Source: Takakia lepidozioides (taxonomy: Eukaryota > Streptophyta > Takakiopsida > Takakiales > Takakiaceae). From it: a stretch of DNA of 64,000 nucleotides. The stretch is from assembly GCA_030704615.1 (NCBI GenBank), contig CM060731.1, positions 54,544,221 through 54,608,220 of the forward strand. Direction: 5' to 3'. Each line of letters opens with the position of its first letter. Position 1 is the stretch's first letter. Positions 23,457-35,187 of this stretch are shown here, piece by piece. A program made the translations under genes and the position numbers. Under the pieces are notes generated by a model. That model was given only the letters and a program-made list of their open reading frames with translations, was not told where the DNA came from and did not search any database.

Positions 23457-26400
23457 ATGATGATGGTTCCTAGGATGAGGAGGCCGTGTGCTAGGGTCGT
23501 CTGGCACGTCCCAGTGCTGCTCTTGTTCTTGTGTTGTGGGGGTTTGTGGGGTAGTGTGAGAGGGCAGCTGAGCTCAGATATGGCAGCCTTGTTGGCCTTC
23601 AAGAAGGAGCTAACAGGGCTGAGCCAGGGAGCTGATCCGCTTTCGAATTGGCTCGCGACCGATGGCTCACCTTGCAACTGGACGGGAGTGGGTTGCGATG
23701 TTTCCAGTAGAGTGGTAAACATTTCTATTTATGGCCAGGGAATCTCAGGCTCGATCTCTTCCCAGTTGGCGTCCTTGTCTAGTTTGCAATATGTGGACCT
23801 GAGTGGCAACGCTCTCACTGGTAGCATTCCCGCGGAGTTTGGAAACCTTGTCAACCTGCAGCATCTTGACCTCAACTCAAACTATTTTCTCTCTGGCACC
23901 ATACCTCTGCAGTTATTTACCCTGAACAATCTGCAGTACCTTGATTTGAGTTACAACATCCTTTCGGGAAGCATTTCTACTGACCTAGGTAGGCTAGTGA
24001 ACTTGGAGACGCTGATCTTAGCCGGCAACTCTTTCACAGGAACCATTCCCCCGCAAATAGGAAGTCTCCTTAAGTTAGGATATCTTGATCTAACTGGTAA
24101 CTGTTTCTCCGGCATCGTGCCACCGCAGTTTGAGCACTTAGTGAACCTGCAGTTTGTCGCTCTTAGTAGCAATTCTCTCTCTGGTGCCCTCCCACAACTT
24201 CAAGCCATGACACACCTCTACCAAATTGATTTCAGTAGCAATTTCTTCTCTGGGTTTATCTCTCCGCTCCTGGCCACTCTCTCCGGTGTGCTCTATCTGG
24301 ACCTAAGCAACAACTCTTTGTCGGGCCCCATACCCATAGAGATTTGGAGTATGACAGCATTGACGGAGCTTGACCTCGGGAACAATGCCTTGACGGGTAG
24401 TATTCCTAAGGACGTGGGTAATCTGGTAAACATAAGGAGTTTGTTTCTTGGGAGCAGTCGGTTGACTGGGCCCATCCCTCCAGAGCTATCCAAGTGTAGC
24501 AGTTTGCAGAAGCTAGATCTTGGTGGTAATTTCTTTTCAGGCACCGTTCCAGATTCACTCGGCGATCTGAAAAATCTGATAACTCTGAATCTGCCAAGCG
24601 TGCAAGTGAACGGCTCCATTCCTGCCTCCCTCGGCAACTGCAGCAACTTGGAGGTTAGTAAGTCTCTAGTTCTATGAACGTCCTTCCTGGAAAGATAGAG
24701 TCGTGTGAGAGATAGCTGTGGCCCGTTCTCTGCAAATATTCGGCATGGTTCAACTTACAATCTAAATGTCGTTCGAGACACCCTGTATATCTTTCTATTG
24801 CCATGTGCGGGTTGAATATATAGTAGGCTCCAATTTGTCTAGTTATAAGTAAGAGCTCGTGCAGGTGATCAGGACCAAGCGCTTTCTCCTTTGACGTGTT
24901 TCCAGGCTCCCTACATAATTTATCTGATCACCATGTGGCTACTAAGTATTGTCAAAATCAGGCTACTAGTTTTCTTCCCTCGCTCTACGTCATAACAACG
25001 AATGTGAGAAGCTAGGTATGCCAGTGTCAAAGTTATGGCTGAACATTGAGGTCATCTATAATTTGTCATGGTTCTGTGTGCCCGTACATCGTTGACTGCG
25101 GTGAATGTCTCTAGCACCTCCTTTGTTGACATTTGTTAACTCTTTTGAGATAGTCCTCCAGGCCCAGAAGGGAAACTTCTCGTTACTGTACTGTAGTGTT
25201 GCGAGCAAGTGAGCCACGAAACCAGTGGTGGAACTTTCCAAGTACGCCAGAGATGTGGTCGTTACAAGGGCCAGAAAATCTCTTGTGCACCGCTGCCCTC
25301 ACAATAGCATGAGATCTCAACTTTCGTTTGTAACTGTTTTTCAATGGCAGGTACTTGATCTTGCATTCAATGCCCTGAGTGGTCCAATGCCACCCGAGCT
25401 GGCCGCGCTTAGAAACCTCATCTCCTTCTCAGTGGAGGGAAATTTGCTTTCGGGTCCTATACCTTCATGGCTCAGTAGCTGGCCACGCGTGGGCACACTT
25501 CTGCTATCAGTCAACCAGTTCACTGGCAGCATCCCTCCAGAGCTTGGCTACTGCCCACGACTAAAACTTCTGGCCCTCGACAACAATCTGCTTTCCGGCT
25601 CCATTCCCCCAGAGATCTGTAATGCCATCTCTCTGGATACCTTGACAATCAACAAGAATCACCTCACTGGCAACTTGGCTGATACTTTTCAGAGGTGCAC
25701 CAACTTGTCTCAGATAGACCTGACGTCAAATCACCTTTCCGGCCCTATTCCTTCATATCTAGCTGAGCTTCCCAACTTGCTGATCATTTCTCTTGGTGGA
25801 AACAATTTCTCTGGAAGTCTGCCAGATTCTTTATGGAACTCAAACACCTTACTGGAAATCCAGTTGGATAACAACAACCTGAGTGGGACTCTCTCTCCAG
25901 CGGTTGGAAATCTCTCCTCTCTCCAGTATCTGGTTCTCGACAGCAACAACATTGAGGGCCCCATTCCTGTGGAGATTGGGAAGCTTGCAAATCTGACGGT
26001 GCTTTCCATCCAAGGAAACAATTTGAGAGGGAATATTCCCGTCGAGATATGTAAGTGTGTCCGACTGACCACTCTCAATCTGGGAAACAACTCTCTAACC
26101 GGATCCATTCCACATCAGATTGGGGAGCTGATAAACCTCGACTACCTGGTGCTGTCGCACAACAGTCTCACTGGGGTGATTCCTGGTGAGATCTCTGCTG
26201 ACTTCCAGGTGGTTGCTGTTCCAGAGTCGAGCTTTCTGCAGCATCATGGTACTCTGGATCTTTCATGGAATCAGCTTTCAGGTACTATTCCACCAGAGAT
26301 GGGCGACTGTGCGGTGCTGGTCGAGCTCCTACTGGCGGGTAACCAGCTCACAGGAGTTATTCCTCCACAGCTGGCCAGGCTTACTAATTTGACTACGCTG

Positions 26401-28281
26401 GACTTGTCTTGCAATGAGCTCAGTGGAACCATCCCTCCACAGCTGGGAGAGTCCAGCAAGCTGCAGGGGCTCAACTTGGCCTACAACAACTTGACAGGAC
26501 CGATTCCACCAGAGTTGGGAGATGGTATGAGTCTGACTAAGCTCAATCTGTCAGGCAATCTGCTGTCAGGGTCCATCCCTGACAGACTGGGTAACTTGAC
26601 AGGCCTGTCTCACTTGGACGTCAGTGGCAATGAACTAAGCGGAGAGATCCCCTCGTCTCTGTCGAACCTGGTCTCTGCTGTGGGCTTGAATTTACAGAAG
26701 AATCAGCTCACGGGGAGCATTGCCGCCCTTTTGTCTGAAAGTACAGTTTGGCATCAAATGCAATCTCTCAATCTGAGCCACAATCTATTCTCTGGTGCCA
26801 TCCCCAATGACATCGGGAATCTTTCGGGTCTCTCTTACCTGGATCTGGGAAGCAACCAATTCACAGGGTCAATCCCTGACGAGTTGGCCGGTTTGGCGCA
26901 GCTGATATATCTGGACCTGTCCGAGAACCACCTCAGTGGAGATCTTCCACTGGATATCTGCGACCTCATGGATCTCACCTTTCTGAATGTCTCCAACAAT
27001 CGAATAGTGGGACCCATTCCAGAAAGGGGCATTTGCCAGTCGTTCACTGCCTCCTCGTTCCTTGGAAATCCAGGTCTCTGTGGCAGTGTTGTTCATAGGG
27101 ACTGCAGAGCATGGGGCTACACCGCTCCTAATGCTGCACTGAGCACTGGGGCTATTTTGGGTATCACTCTTGGAAGCACCATTGCTCTTCTTAGTGTGGT
27201 GTTTGTGGGACTCAGATTGAGGATGCTCAGGCAAGGAATGGAGGCAAAGGATCTTGAGACGGCAAAGCTTAACATGTTGATTGAACCCGGGGAGTGCATG
27301 ACATTGAGCAAGATGAAGGAACCTTTAAGTATCAATGTGGCCATGTTTGAGCGACCCCTGCTGCGGCTGACCCTTGCAGATGTTTTGCAAGCCACAAATG
27401 GCTTCTGCAAAACTAATATCATTGGAGACGGAGGATTTGGTACAGTCTACAAGGCTGTCCTCCCCGATGGAAGGATTGTGGCCGTCAAGAAACTTGGACA
27501 GGCCCGCTCTCAAGGCAATCGAGAGTTTCTTGCTGAGATGGAGACCTTGGGAAAGGTGAAGCACCGCAACCTTGTTCCTTTGTTGGGTTACTGTTCCTTT
27601 GGAGAGGAGAAGCTGTTGGTGTATGAGTATATGGTGAATGGAAGTCTTGATTTGTGGCTTCGTAACCGAGCTGACGCCCTGGAAGTCCTGGACTGGCCCA
27701 AGCGCCTCGGGATTGCCATGGGGTCCGCCCGGGGTCTTTGCTTCCTTCATCATGGTTTCATCCCCCACATCATCCACCGGGACATGAAAGCAAGCAATAT
27801 TCTCTTGGATGCAAATTTCGAGCCTCGGGTGGCAGACTTTGGGCTGGCCCGCCTCATCAGTGCCTACGACACCCATGTCAGCACAGACATTGCAGGCACA
27901 TTCGGCTACATCCCTCCTGAATACGGGCAGAGCTGGCGATCCACCACCAGAGGCGATGTGTATAGCTTTGGGGTGATCTTGCTGGAGCTTCTAACTGGCA
28001 AGGAGCCGACTGGAGCGGACTTCAAGGATATCGAAGGTGGCAACCTGGTCGGGTGGGTGCGCCAGATGATAAAGAAAGGCGAGGCCCCTGAGGCTCTTGA
28101 TCCCGAGGTTTCCAATGGGCCGTGGAGGATCAAGATGCTGAAAGTGCTGCACATCGCCAACTTGTGTACATCTGAGGACCCAGTGAGGCGACCCACTATG
28201 CTTCAGGTGGTCAAGTTTCTCAAGGACGTTGAGGAATCTCCACAGCTTCCCAATCTCGACCAAAAGAGCTCTCCTCTTTAA
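23457..28281 (+). CDS. EMS1/EXS-type leucine-rich repeat receptor kinase
   Basis: A two-exon gene: 23457-24653 and 25351-28281, with a 697-bp phase-0 GT-AG intron joining two LRR repeats without loss of register. The product is about 1375 aa. I chose the ATG at 23457 (one of three in a row), just before a signal peptide (VPVLLLFLCCGGLWGSVRG) and an LRR N-terminal domain (ALLAFKKEL...NWTGVGC). A long array of plant-type LRRs fills about residues 70-940, a transmembrane helix lies at about 999-1021, and the kinase domain covers about 1085-1365. The glycine loop GDGGFGTVYKA, the VAVKK lysine (about 1112), HRDMKASN (Asp about 1210) and DFG (Asp about 1228) are all present, so it should be catalytically active. 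The kinase sequence is very close to Arabidopsis EMS1/EXS (LRR-X, related to BRI1), which perceives the small protein TPD1 in anther cell fate. The ligand in this plant is unknown. It is longer than EMS1 (1192 aa) because of extra LRRs. Confidence 0.93.
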
Positions 28282-29490
28282 CTTTGGTGCGTGTCTCCCA
28301 GACCTACTTTGATGTCCGCTTCGAGAACAGAATGGATAGCTCTTGTTTGCTTCCATTTGCAAGTCTCTCAAATCTCTCATGGGTTGCTCAATTGTCTTGA
28401 ACTTGCAGCTTCAGGATGTGAACTTTTGGCCAGTGTGTGCTGCAAGTCTAATAGGATTGAATTGCTTTTTCTTCCTTCACAGTAACACAGGAGTTCACAC
28501 AACCTGGTTGATCAGTTCTGCTCGGCTGCATCTTACTAAAACATACCTATGTGCTTAGCACTCAAGTCAGGCAAGAAGTTACCTACTGCTGCCATTCGAT
28601 GCAAGCTTGGGGTTGGACGGAGACCATGGATATGGAGCTCCATGATTATGGTATTCTCATCAGAACCTCAACCTGAGTAACCTCGAAATGTTCTGTTCAA
28701 TGATTGTTAATGTGTCGCGAGGCTGTCATTGTTAGAAGCCTCCACTTGGTTTATAATATGTACAGGTTGTGTATGTGTTTTTATGCTCAAGATGTCTACT
28801 GTCAGAACTAGAAAGGGTATGGTGCTTTTCCACTCTCCAGATACTACATGACCTGAATTGCTGTGAGATTTTTTTATGTGTCCCTCCTAAATTTTGCAGT
28901 ATATTTTACTACGGGTTTTCATTTTGGTCCTGTGTTTTCTTCGTGAAGGAAATTTTCCAAGGCTTGGGATCTTCAGAAGCTCAAAGATTGTTCATCGACA
29001 CGTGGTACTCTTACTGTGAGGCGAGCTCCAGCCTCAGGCAGGAAGCGTCCACTTCCAGATGTTAGATATCAATACAGCAGTACATTATGTACATATACAA
29101 ATGTAACTACGTTAGGACTTCAGAAGTGTAGGACAATGAAGGGAAATGGAAAGGCACTTGAAGATTGCTTCCACAAAGTGCCATACCCTGCAGTGATTTA
29201 CATTTGTTTCCATCTCTATATGTGAGACCATTGAATGTGCAGATGGAAAGCTATCAATGCACACAATAAAACTGTCCATTCTTTGCAAGTCCCCTGTGTT
29301 TCACATTCGCTGTTTCCTTGCTTCCCAGATTGTGAGAGCACTCAATTGAAGCCCACAAATTCCCTATTGCATAAAAGCTTGCCGCACAAGTTGGGATGCT
29401 TGTACCTCCTTCTCAATTTCAGGAAATTGTGTTGTCAGTGTTTTCCTATTGTTATGTACTTACTGTTTATGCTTGAGAAGCAGATCGGTA
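28282..29490. other. 3' flank of the receptor kinase, no gene recognised
   Basis: Presumably the 3' UTR and intergenic DNA. A possible polyadenylation hexamer AATAAA occurs near 29266. Otherwise only short frames without similarity. Confidence 0.45.
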
Positions 29491-29499
29491 AAGTCTCAG

Positions 29500-30415
29500 T
29501 TGGGATTCCTCAAGAATTACTATTCTGTGCCATGGATCTGCTATGAAAAGATCCAAGTGTTTGACAATATGGCTTATCGAATTGTAGTCTCATGGAGTGT
29601 CATTATTGCAGGCTCGCCCTCCAACTATTTGAACAAATGCAACTGAAAAGCTTGAAGCCAGACCAGTATTACCTTTATATCTCTACTGTCTGCTTGTAGC
29701 CATGAGGCCTTGTGGATGAAGCCTGTCACTACTTTTGAGTCCACATCATGGCCTCACTCCTACAGAGCATTTTGGCTGCATGGTGGACCTTGGTCGCACA
29801 GGGCAATTGGATAAGCCAGAGAACTTCATTAACAGGATGCCGATCAAAGCAGATGCTGAGGTGTGGAGGGCCTTGGTGCCTGCCCAATTCATGTTGATGT
29901 GGAAGTGGCAGAATGTGCCGCCAAATAAATTCTTCAGTGATTCCAAAGCACATTGCAGCCTTTCTGCTCCAATTAAACATTCATGCTGCAGCTGCAGGTG
30001 GGAGAAATAAGCAAATGTGAGAGAAATGGTGGAGGATGTCAGAGGTGTCAGGAAGGAGCCAGGGTGCAGCTGCATTGAGGTAGAAAACCAGGTGTATGCA
30101 TTTTCTGTAATAGACAATTTGGTCGGCTAATTGATGAACATGCTTAGCTGAAGATTTGTCTGGGCTGATTGACAGGCTTGGTCAGTACCTCGCACCTTTT
30201 TTGTTCTCCATGATTTTACGGTTGATGAGGAATTCTGTCTTTGCCACTAAGAGTATTGTTGTTGGACTCACCAACTTAGCTCATCGGATGCCTGTCCATA
30301 CCATCAAGAATGTATGGGGGTGGGTGACTGCCATAGTCACTCAAACATTGGTGGGTGGATGGTGGTTGTACAGGATGCCAGTTCCAAGATGGGGGTTTGT
30401 TCTTGTGAGGAGTAC
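29500..30415 (+). pseudogene. PPR-DYW (PLS-class) RNA-editing protein, C-terminal relic
   Basis: Read across frames, this is the end of a plant PPR protein. VVSWSVIIAG then QLFEQMQLKSLKPDQ give a PPR repeat at about 29580-29670. [24 protein letters not shown] and [16 protein letters not shown] (29740-29880) give the last repeats and the start of the E domain. VRGVRKEPGCS and IEVENQVYAF (30035-30105) give the E/E+ motifs. LHDFTVDEE, IKNV, GDCHS and VVVQDAS, ending in GVCSCEEYR (about 30205-30412), match the DYW deaminase with its terminal DYW changed. At least five frameshifts or stops make it non-functional. Intact relatives edit C to U in organelle transcripts. No upstream PPR array is visible, so this is a truncated copy. 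Confidence 0.85.
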
Positions 30416-31804
30416 AGGTGAAACAAGCAACATGAACTTGCACCACTTCAAAAGAGGAGGGAATCTGTGACTACTTAACATTCAACACCCATTCAGCTAA
30501 AAACTGGTAAACATTTTCCTAAGAGGTGATACAATGAGTAAAGTTGGAAGATGCCAAGATGCCATGTGTCATTGAATTGGAAATTGCGGGTACTACAGCT
30601 GCCCATAGTGATCTAATCACAATCATACATGATGGAACAACAGCAGCAAAACACCAGAGAGCCTTGTGGCTGAGGAGTTGTTGCAGGGAAAAGCAAGTAA
30701 GCAGTAAGTCCTGTCGTCATGGGGTTGAAGGTTTTTGTGAGGACTGATATTTGGAGGGTGACTGGGGGCTCACCACTAGATTATCTTGATCAAATTTCCT
30801 CCACCTGCGTTAAGAGCTGGAGAGATTTGGAAATTGATTGCCATTTAATTCATATTCTCCTGGAAGTCCAATTGATCATATGAGTTTGTTTCTCAAGTCC
30901 TTCTGCAAAATTTACCTGATGGAGACTTGGGAATTGCATCAACAAAGTAAACTGAATGCAACTTCTTGTAGAACACAAGCTGCATCATCATTTAAATCAA
31001 ATTTGAACATGACAAGGGTCCACTGCCAGTATTCATAGAATCTTCTAGGGTAAATCTTCTCAATCATTTTCGTATGGGAATCATCAGCTGATCGCATTAG
31101 CACATTTTCTGAAGTGCGTTAATCAACTCATGATCTGCGAGCAAAATACACGTGTTGTATTTCTCACCCATTCAATTTGCTAAGTTCATTGAGAAAATGC
31201 ACAAGCCATGAAGCCAAACATTTGGTTCTTAGTGAGTTTGAAGGCCACACAGCTGAATGTCCATAGAAGCATAGAGGGGAACAGAGATGTACCTGCTTTA
31301 CAACGAAGGTTTCACTTCCTCTTCACGTCCTCTTCACTTCGTCTTTGACTACTTGATATGGGAAAAAGAGTTGAGAGAAGGGAAAGATCCTGGAGCCTGT
31401 AGAGGATAACATATAATAGATATCACCTTCTCTGGTCAAATTTAAGGTTTTGCTCTCATACAAGATGCGTTCATTGTCCCTGTTGGTGAATGTAGTTCCA
31501 GACCCAATGAACCGTCCTTGGTGTTCAAAAGACATTCAGTTTTCCAACACACCTACCTACACTGGCGAGGAAAGGAAAATTCACAGTTGGTGACAGCACT
31601 GCTATGCGACGGGTGTGTGCATTTGAGGCAAGGAAGACGAGATCGTTTGAAACAGTCAGAGACTGAGAATTTGGAGCAAGGGATTTGAGACAACATATTA
31701 GAGGCTGGATTTACAGATTGGAAGAGCAGCTGTTGTCATCAACATCAAGCCGTAAAAAGTAACAATGAAAAATAGCAGTATGAAGGGAGGATAGGATATC
31801 TATA
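30416..31804. other. No gene recognised
   Basis: Short open frames on both strands without motifs, for example a 70-codon minus-strand frame at 31323-31535 that I do not recognise. The left part may contain more of the decayed PPR locus. Confidence 0.45.
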
Positions 31805-31876
31805 AGGAGGCAACCGGGGTCGAACCGGTGACCTATCGGACTGCAGCCGATTGCTCTACCACTGAGCTATACCTCC
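31805..31876 (-). tRNA. tRNA-Cys (anticodon GCA)
   Basis: The minus strand folds as a complete cloverleaf. The 7-bp acceptor stem (GGAGGTA with TGCCTCC, one G-U) is followed by a D arm GCTCAGTGGTAGAGC. The anticodon arm ATCGG-CTGCAGT-CCGAT places GCA at positions 34-36. The T arm ACCGG-TTCGACC-CCGGT follows. The discriminator base read from the genome is U73, as expected for tRNA-Cys. No intron and no encoded CCA, typical for a plant nuclear gene. A TATA-like AT-rich stretch (ATCTATATC, about 31905-31913) lies roughly 30 bp upstream on the transcribed strand. A T5 tract that could end Pol III transcription is about 45 bp downstream, farther than usual. A plastid origin is unlikely from the intact internal boxes but not excluded. 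Confidence 0.95.
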
Positions 31877-33229
31877 GCACACTGAACAGAGCTTGAAAGA
31901 ACTATATCTATATCTTAAGAAAGGGACATTCCTGTGCCGTTTTATGACAGCAGGATGCTTCACCAAGTCCACTTTTGATGCTCAGCTACTCGAGCACAAC
32001 TGTGCTCATCCATATTGACAAAACATCCATCCATCCATGTCCTGTGCCCGCACGAAAATTTGGGCCAAGGCCAAAACGCTGCCCGTTTGCCTTCCAGCAC
32101 AGGAGCAGAGCCTTAAGAGCTTTACGGGCAGCGAGAAAGGGACTGCACACGTTTGCCCGTTTAGTTAAGAGCTTTGCGGAGCTTGCCGCGTCCATTCTCG
32201 TGAGCACGCCCGCTTAGCTACTCACATTCACGAAGGTCGGTTGTCCATGTGTGCCTGCTGTCTACAATGCTTCAAGAATGCGTTCTTTGCTGATCTTATA
32301 AACATAGTCCATGCATCACACATTCAGGCTAACACAATGTATCAAGCATTAATACTACTCGAGATCAACATTCACAGATCTTTCGCTTGTCATGCATCCA
32401 CAATGCAGGTCCTGGATTTTCACAGGGCTAGTGTCACGTCAACTGAAAGCTCCTCGCAGTGTTGGATGCATGGCTCTCCTTCTCAGGGGTAGATGCAAGT
32501 CGATCTGCGGTGACCCGACGCTGCGTGCACCCAACAACATGCCAACTACACTCTGACCGGGACCAAGGCTCAGATTGCTACAGCGCCATCAATTTCGAAA
32601 CACACATATATATGTATCTACATACGAGCAAAGGGACTGCACACGGGCTGCACACATTCATTCACTCAGAAAGCCCTCATGGGTACCTATAACCTTCGCC
32701 AAAGCACATAGACAATGACGTTTCTTACATTCAAATCTCTCTGAGCTTTCACAACAATACTGGGCATATCACAGACTGCACTAGTCAGTTGGTCAATCTA
32801 AATAACGATACGTGAAGATCTGATCAACAGACCTTTTAGTACAAATTATGAATTGACCTCCCGTTTAGGTGTGAAAACTCAGTCATATCTCACGTGGATC
32901 ATATAGGACGAAACATGGACTTGCACGATTATTGAGTAGTATATTGGCATATTTGCTTGATATAAAATTGACATAATTGTGTTAGCCCGAAGGCTTTTCA
33001 TGTCATTGAGGTGACCCTTGAGTGGAGGGTGTGACTCTTCTGTTAACCCAATTGGACCTACTTAACTTTACTCCAACTATAGGAACATGCATGCAGGCTT
33101 CACATTCGGATGAGGGGTTTATAAACACTGATCATATGTGGGTGCAGTGATGTACACCTTCAATGTACTTCAGGAACTGTAACTGGCACTAGATTGTCCC
33201 TGTACTATAGACCTTGCTTAGAGAGCTAC
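31877..33229. other. No gene recognised
   Basis: Intergenic DNA between the tRNA and the 3' end of the oxidase gene. The right part presumably holds the oxidase 3' UTR. No coding segment or known repeat was identified. Confidence 0.5.
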
Positions 33230-35187
33230 TTAGGGAGCTGTAATGAGTCTAATGGGCCGCATCATATCATTGTCTTCATGATCAAGGAGGTGACAATGCC
33301 AAACATAGCCAGGCCCCGCCGTTGCATCAAATGGAAAATCTCGTCCACCGTCTTGAGAAATCCATTGCATCACTAACCTTGTGGCAACGCCAGGCAGGGT
33401 CACCACTGTATCTTTCCATCCGATTTGATTCGGGGTGGGGCTTCTCGGTTCCTCTGTGTAACAACTTTTAGGATCTGGGTACGGTAACGTGAAAGAACAT
33501 GAGGCATTGCTGAAATAACGGTCCCAACTGAAAGACTGCTGGTTTACGACAAGAAATTGGACAAGGTGGATGTGCATCGGGTGTGCGTCCGGCGTGAGGT
33601 TGATGAACTCCCAAACCTCGGTGCTCCCCTTGACAGGCATCTCCGTGACTGGATCGATCCAAGAGCGGTTTGACAGGAGGAGCGATATTGGGTTACCCTT
33701 CTTGTTGTCCCATTCTTGCATGTGTAGGATTCGGACCACTGCATTCTCCGTGCTAATCACCGGAGCTGTCGCTGTAAGTGTTTTGGGTATAGCATCAACA
33801 TCTTTACGATCATTTTTGCTTGTATGTTGTTTTACTTTGAATTTCAGCACCGCCCTAGTACTCGGCGGGCTAAATGCAGGATCTCCTAGAGGAAAGGGGG
33901 CTGGACCCGAATTGTTCATGACCACTTCACTGCCAGCAACCAGGGAAAAATCGATGATGACGTCTATCCGTTCAGCGGGAGCCATCATCACCGTTGGTAG
34001 TTCCTGTGGTTGATGCAGTAAGCCACCATCTGTACCAATTTGCAGAAAGGACACTCGTTGGTCGCTCAGTGAGAGCACAAAGAACCGCGCATTGGCCCCG
34101 TTCAGAATGCGGAATCTATATTTGCGAGGTTGGACATACATGTAGGGCCACACTTTTCCATTGACAAGGATTGTATCTCCAAAGTACTCTGGGCACCAGC
34201 TGGGATGGGCCTTGGGAGCCATTCCAATGTTTGGGAAGTTGATAGAACCATTTTGGAAGAACTGTTTGTCCTGCAAGAGAAGGGGAACGTCGAATTTTCC
34301 CATGGGCATCCATGATGGACGCTTTTCATTGGGCCTTATGATGTAGAGTCCGGCCATGCCGGCTACAACATTCAGCCGTGTCATTCCGATAGCGTGGTCA
34401 TGATACCATAGCATAGCGGGTCTCTGAGAGTTAGCATAGGTGTAATTCTGTGTCGTATATGAGTGTCCGTACTCACCATCTGCAGTATACCATGCATCTG
34501 GATGACCATCAGACCCACTCTCTGCCTCAGCACCATGGAGGTGTACAACAAGGGGTACCCCTCCGCGTTTGCCTGGGTTCGCCCACATAAGGCTTGTGTC
34601 CACAGTGAGAAAGTGATGGTCATCGTGGATGTGATTTTCCCACCGGACACGAGCTTCAACTCCCGCTGTTGCTATGAGAGTTGGGCCTGGATACGCCGCT
34701 GTCTCCTCACTCTTGCCAAATGCATACAGCGTTGTCTCTGGCAGATCCCTGTGCAGCTTCTGCTCATCACAGACAGTTGACATCACCAGTTACAGTACAC
34801 CGGTCAGTTAATTAATAATCTAGATCTAAAATTTAGATCTTTCACACGCCCGGACAAAATATGTCACCCTGTCATCGAAACTATCAGGTATATGAATTTA
34901 TTAAGTACTGTAAACTTGTCATGTGCAGTGCGGAGGATCACCTGAGTAATTTTATAAGCGCCCAGAGTGACCTGCTTACTGTCGACAAAAATCCGTTGCG
35001 GTGTGGGCAGCTGATCGACAAACTGCGGCAGCAGTGGCGACGGGTCCAAGTTTTGGCACCGAGAAACCTCGCTAACATTACTGGATCCATGTGTGCACTC
35101 GGGAAGCTGGGAGCACACCAAAGCAATTAGCAGGGTCACTGCTAATCTGAAGAGTTTGAGTAGGCGACCGTGCTGCACTATTGACAT
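33230..35187 (-). CDS. LPR1/LPR2-like multicopper oxidase (ferroxidase)
   Basis: Two exons on the minus strand: 35187-34942 and 34759-33230, with a 182-bp phase-0 intron (CAG|GTGATC...GAGCAG|AAG). The product is 591 aa, matching Arabidopsis LPR1 (581 aa). Exon 1 encodes a signal peptide (LFRLAVTLLIALVCSQLP) and PQFVDQLPTPQRIF. The splice gives ITQ-KLHRDLPET, which aligns with the LPR1 block at the same spacing. Three cupredoxin domains carry the four copper motifs: HLHG (about residue 155), WYHDHAIGMT (about 200), HPMHIHL (about 475) and HCHLLDHEDNDM (about 570). LPR1 and LPR2 are secreted cell-wall ferroxidases that oxidise Fe(II) and mediate root-tip growth arrest under low phosphate. The same function here is inferred from family membership. 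No disabling mutation is seen. Bacterial CotA and bilirubin oxidases are more distant relatives. Confidence 0.93.

Noticed and set aside
23219-23722. 167-codon minus-strand frame over the start of the receptor kinase
   Set aside because: It is antisense to the signal peptide and includes a Ser-Leu run from the GA microsatellite; the plus strand clearly codes.
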